64,000 nt of DNA from Metaphire vulgaris. Taxonomy: Eukaryota > Annelida > Clitellata > Crassiclitellata > Megascolecidae. A program made the translations under genes and the position numbers. Position 1 is the first letter of the stretch. The number at the start of each line of letters is the position of its first letter. Of the stretch, positions 59,421-64,000 are shown in pieces. The stretch is taken from positions 873,001 through 937,000 of the forward strand of contig CM030835.1 in NCBI GenBank assembly GCA_018105865.1. The letters run 5' to 3'. The notes under the pieces are model-generated. The model ran no database searches. It was not told the DNA's origin and saw only the letters and a list, made by a program, of their open reading frames with translations.

Positions 59421-60290
59421 CATTGCTTATTGACTTATTCACAGGCTGTGCTCAATTATGATGGCATGGAAAATGAATAGACGACTTTTATGTCAGGGAT
59501 TCTTTATGCTTCTACAATTGGTATTCTTACAGTAGACCTACTAATATTATTAGTTCGAATGAAATCAAGCACCTAAAAATTGAATTCAAAGCCAAATTTC
59601 ATTAGTCATTAAAATTAAGTCGAGTTAAGAATATTATTGAAACTTAAAGGCAAAGAGAAAGAGTTTCAAGAAACGCTTATTTTTGACAATGCTGTAACTG
59701 GATAGCAAGATTGATGATTGCAATCACCGCTGTTCTGAAGAACTCCAAGAGAATTTGTCGCGATTTTTGCTACAGGTCGTTATCAAAAGACGTCTAGCTG
59801 GATCTGAGATAATTCGCTCGAAAATAAGATAATGCTGCTTAAGGCTGGAGGACGCAGGAGATTTAGCCCAGGACAACAGGTCGAGTAGTCGAATAGATTT
59901 AAGGTCGTAAAATACTAAATCTCACGGCAGGAAGCAACTCTATCTGAATTCTGTTGAGAATGATGGACTGTTCGCATAGACAGCCAACTGCCATTGAGCA
60001 TTACGTCTTGATTGATTAGATGTAGGTCTGTTCGAGCACCCAGCAAAATCCTATGTACACCGGTCTACACTTAAAACAGACAATCTACGGCAGGGACTTA
60101 GCCAGGATTTGAGGTTTGGGTGGGCTTCAGCCCAAGACCCCCTGCGCCCCTTCCCTCTACGGGTATTCCCAATCTGAAACCGACCCCCAAATAATTTGTT
60201 TAATCTCTCTTCTGAATTTTTTACGGCGAAGTGCTCCGTTTTTTTTCTTAACAATGCCCTATACTGTTCTAAACGACTTTCAATCTGAAT
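59421..60290. other. Unassigned DNA
   Basis: No exon recognised. At about 60,094-60,160 'GACTTAGCCAGGATTTGAGG' resembles a broken MITE terminus. Confidence 0.35.
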
Positions 60291-60510
<220 letters not shown>

Positions 60511-60581
60511 CATGCTTACGGCGTATACAGAGCTCCTTTTTACGGCGCAGTTCTCCGTTCTTTCGGAACAGTGTCAAACAT

Positions 60582-60740
60582 GGTGTCAATTTTATAATAT
60601 TTTTTGTGGTCTATTAAACCTGTGATACAAGAACCCAGCTATCTTAAGACCCCTCTTGTCTCTCGATCGACTTTTTAGGCATTTGACAGAGAATAGATTT
60701 CTGAAAGACTTTGTAATCTCTATTGTGTCTTTCGTCAAAG
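60582..60740 (-). repeat. Second copy of the KSFRNLFSVKC segment
   Basis: The minus strand reads KSFRNLFSVKCLKSRSRDKR and then PQK before a stop. It aligns with 59,076-59,212 at most positions and the protein differences are fewer than a random drift would give. Possibly an exon or a fragment of an unidentified mobile element. Confidence 0.5.
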
Positions 60741-61855
60741 ATACTTGAACTGTTGAGCCGTCAATACAGTATTCCGATGTTGACATACCACTGTCTTATG
60801 CAGTTTCATTATTATTTCTAAATATCGGCAATAAATATTACTCTTAATTATTCCTAAGATTTGATCTCATCAAGCAGGATAGCGTATATATATATATATG
60901 TATATATATTGCCGACATGTATATAGAATTAGTCATAGCAGAAATTTCCTGTTAGCGCTACTGCTGCACACGCAGTTCCACGCACAAAAACACTCAATCC
61001 TGTTATGGAAGAGATGGGAACGCTGGCACTACAGTACATGAGACGCGATTGAGTGTTGATTACGAGTTGTGTCTTCTGTAGAGGGCGCGATTTAGACGAA
61101 CGATGCCTTCGAACGCCTCGCTCATTAGGCGAATGTTATCGATCTAAAACCCGGAGATTAGATTAGATCTGCACCGGATGACAGGATCGCTTCGTCTCTC
61201 CCACCCCCACCACCTCCATCACGACGTCTCTTGGCGTCGAATACGAGCGCATATTTATGACATTCTTTCTGTTTCAGCTGTTGTCGTCATGGACGCCGCG
61301 TCACGTGCATTCCGTCAGCCGAACTATACGCGTCAAAGCGGCGTCACTCATCGATTGGACAGTAACGCGTCTTTGCTTCGATGCGTAAAAAGATGTATAC
61401 TGCGAGATGAAACTATTCTGCACGTCGATTTGACAACACATGCGCAGGTGCGGCTGGCTAATTATACAAAGGACCTAGGCCTGTATACAGTACCAGGATA
61501 TTAGACAAAATATAATTAGTTATTGGTTAACAACGTCTGCGAGAAGACGAAACACGTTGGAATATATGCGAAAACAGGAAACGATGAGATGCAAGTGAAG
61601 TACATAATTTTCAGAAGGCAAAATAGCTAACACCTCTTCAGTATAGAAACGATTTCCTAAGACCTGGACAGTAGTCATCCGACACCGATCATCGGGTTCA
61701 TTCGAATCGAACGCGTCTTCGGGGGTAAACGCATCCAGTAAACAGCCGGGGGAGGGGGGCATATATGCTTCCGCTTGCCTAGACGCACGATCAAAAGAAG
61801 TCAAACTCTAATTTAGAGGTCTTCGTCCGAGTCAACAGATTATTTCGAGGCGGCG
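60741..61855. other. Upstream region of the receptor gene
   Basis: CpG rises from about 61,080. A stretch bounded by an acceptor-like TTTCTGTTTCAG (about 61,277) and a donor-like CAG|GTGCGG (about 61,448) could be a 5' untranslated exon of the receptor. This is weak. A short (AT)n lies at about 60,885. Confidence 0.3.
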
Positions 61856-63192
61856 ATGACCGGTGACGGCGACAGCGACCTCTGCCTGTTCTTGTACGGA
61901 AGATCCTATCACACTCCAGGAGGACTTCATCTGACTGTAGCTCATAACGGCAACAACTCCAGCGATAACGACGACGACGACGACGACGACGGAGACTATG
62001 CCTTTCACCTTGGTCATCTTCTCGGCCGTAACGTAACCGCCGACGGCAGTTACGGGTCCGATCCGGTCCTAGACGCCGTTAGGTTTTACCTGTCGGGGGT
62101 CGTCAATCCGGCGCTGTGCGTATTCGGACTGGTCGGGAACGTCTTCAACGTCCTCGTCCTGTCCCGCCGGCGCATGAAGGCCGTCATGGACAGCACGATG
62201 GAACAGGCCGCCCACACGGGCCTCGTCGCCCTGTCCGTGTCCGATGTGCTCTACTGCGCCAGCGCCCTGTTCGACGGACTGCTCAGTCGCCGACAGACGG
62301 CGTTCAAGACGGAGAGCGTCTGGCTGTACGTGAAGATCTACGGACCGTACCTTCAGAACACGTTCCTCCACACCGGTGCCTGGCTGACGGTGATCATGGC
62401 CGCCGGGCGCTACGCGGCCATCTGCCGTCCCATCGAGGCCCGATACCTGCTCGGCGCCAACTGCACGCGTTTCGGGGTCGTCTTCACGTTCGTCTTCTGG
62501 ACCGCCTTTCAGCTGCCGATCATCTGGACGTACCAGGTGGTGACGATCGACTGTCCCCCTCCTCCTCCTCCGACCGACGACTGTTTCTTCTCGACCGAGG
62601 ACCGTTCGTCGTTAACGGCGACCTGAAGAGCGCGTTCACGTACGCCTGGGCGATACTCGGATCGTTCGTTCCCGTCCTGATGCTGGTCTACTGTAACGTC
62701 CACCTGATCCGCGCCCTCCGCGAATCGCATCGCATCCGTCGTCTGTACCGCGTCAGCGCCAAGACGACGGCGTGCGGCCATCGCATCACCGCCACCCTGG
62801 TGGCCGTCGTCTGCATGTTTCTGACGCTGATCGCCCCTTCCGAGATCCTCCACTTCTACTACTATGCCGTCCGGCCGGACACCGTCGAGCTGATGACGAC
62901 TGCGATCGTGGCCACCAACGTCCTGCAGACGATCAACTTCGCGTTTAACTTCGTCCTCTACTGTATCGTCAACGTACACTTTCGGGAGGCGTGGAAGGAG
63001 CTGATATATTGTGGCACCGCCGGAGTGGGAGGCGGAAGGGGGAGGAGGAGGAGGCGGAGGCGGCGACGGTGGTCGGGGGACGGCAGCGGGCGGGCGGCTC
63101 CAAGGCGGATCCCGAGGAACCCTTCTACGGTGGCGTTGACCAAAGGAGAGTCCGCCCGAAGGCAGCAGCACACGTTCGAAACGGTCCTGTGA
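61856..63192 (+). pseudogene. Class A (rhodopsin-family) GPCR with one frameshift
   Basis: This is a plasma-membrane G-protein-coupled receptor of peptide-receptor type. The ATG at 61,856 has an in-frame TAG 42 bases upstream and a purine at -3. The N-terminus has sequons (NNSS, NVT) and a seven-Asp run. TM1 spans about residues 81-104 (GLVGNVFNVLVLSRRRM). TM2 has LVALSVSD. TM3 ends AAGRYAAICRPIEARY, so DRY is replaced by GRY. TM4 is FTFVFWTAFQLPIIW. The frame then ends at TGA 62,624-62,626. TM5 (FVPVLMLVYCNVHLI), TM6 (TLVAVVCMFLTLIAPSEIL), TM7 (INFAFNFVLYCIV, in place of NPxxY) and helix 8 (HFREAWKEL) lie in the neighbouring frame, up to TGA at 63,190. One missing base between about 62,560 and 62,606 explains the break. 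All seven helices are otherwise intact, so an assembly error is as likely as a true pseudogene. Nearest families: FMRFamide/TRH/neuromedin-like orphans. Confidence 0.85.
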
Positions 63193-64000
63193 CAGAATGG
63201 CGATTCGCGAACGTTCTGACGACGGGGCGTATCCAGAACTGGTCTTCGGGGCGTAACCGGGTGTGTCCTGGACCCCCTCCTCCCTCCCCCCGCAGTCTGT
63301 GGTGTGTTTAGGACCTGCGATTAAATCTAAGGCGAGTAAAGTGGGCAGCATTAAGAATAAGATCAGGTCGAAATCCACACTTTAAAAATAACTTCATTTT
63401 CATTACCTCGAGATCGACAGTGACGGACAGTCGAAAGGCAAGAAGCAGAAGAAGTTCACGCGATTCACTACTTACTTGCTTACTTGATTACTTGCTAATC
63501 TTACCTTGGAAAACATCTGGCGCTTGCATCTCTGTGGTCCGCAAGAAACCCGTTGAAGATCTCTGCGTATATCTGGAATCTGGATGAAACTATAAACAGA
63601 GACTGTAGTTTTTAAACAGATGCGTGGATTTTTAAAAAAATAAACGATTGACCAAAGATGTTGGGGCCTGAGTAGAACCGATATTTTCTTCTTCGTTCAC
63701 TGCCCTCTCCTTAGTTTTTTTATTTGATTCATATTTTTAATGGCGTCGTTGTCTTCATCTGAGCAAAATGATCGCCTGTATCTTTTATTATGGAAGCAAT
63801 TATTTAGGTCGTCAATCGACTATATTTTTATACATTATTCGAAGTCGGATGAGTTAACGCATTTAAGAGTCGCTAGCAGTGGACTTGAGAGAGTATATTT
63901 TGCAAGGTTTATTACCGTTTTTTCCCTTTCTTTTTTAGCCCAGTGTTTTTAAGCAATGTGCGTTGAACCAGTGCCGACTTATAGCAGGCATCGAGAAGAG
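63193..64000 (+). other. Receptor 3' region
   Basis: A canonical polyadenylation signal AATAAA lies at about 63,639-63,644, 450 bases after the stop, consistent with a 3' untranslated region. Nothing else is recognised to the window end. Confidence 0.5.

Noticed and set aside
61178..61504. 108-codon frame upstream of the GPCR as a separate gene
   Set aside because: No homology; at best a 5' untranslated exon with weak splice sites.
62116..63192. One 358-codon frame as an independent protein
   Set aside because: Its first half is an Arg/Pro/His-rich shadow of the GPCR; only the second half (TM5 onward) is real coding.
62509..63378. 289-codon minus-strand frame opposite the GPCR
   Set aside because: Antisense shadow of a GC-rich coding region; composition typical of reversed codons.

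Overview
This window reads as nuclear DNA of a marine invertebrate animal. The genes are intron-split with GT-AG junctions, coding density is very low, microsatellites are abundant, and the DNA is crowded with short non-autonomous transposons. The palindromic word AGGCCTA recurs throughout. The three recognisable genes (a nuclear receptor, a chondroitin/HNK-1-type carbohydrate sulfotransferase and a peptide-type class A GPCR) are all metazoan. I lean towards a deuterostome such as an echinoderm or hemichordate, but a lophotrochozoan is not excluded.

Layout. Bases 1-12,500: AT-rich DNA with several small transposons and, on the minus strand, two adjacent exons of a nuclear receptor (12,281-12,421 then 8,399-8,540). 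Together they encode one complete two-zinc-finger DNA-binding domain; the ligand-binding domain was not found and probably lies beyond the left edge. Bases 12,500-38,000: no firm gene. This stretch holds microsatellites, many terminal-inverted-repeat elements (most with clear 8-bp target duplications, hAT-like), decayed non-LTR retrotransposons, tRNA-derived SINEs and a GC-rich CpG island near 27.6-28.5 kb. Near 38.2-38.4 kb there is a GC-rich promoter-like patch with a strong minus-strand splice donor. Bases 41,468-42,354: the intact 3' coding exon of a carbohydrate 4-sulfotransferase-like gene on the plus strand. Bases 42,400-61,800: more repeats, a 99-codon reading frame split by a transposon near 51 kb, a pair of direct-repeat elements with exchanged target duplications at 58.7-59.4 kb, and a candidate mini-exon at 48.8 kb. 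Bases 61,856-63,192: a seven-transmembrane receptor read as one coding block but broken by a single frameshift.

The three genes have no evident functional link and are ordinary animal loci. The most unusual material is in the mobile elements. One LINE sits inside a hAT-type element, and its 5' end is interleaved with the flanking DNA. One element pair is best explained by recombination with a circular DNA. A short T-tract motif is shared by element families whose ends are otherwise unrelated. I saw no bacterial-type system, CRISPR array or clear viral gene.
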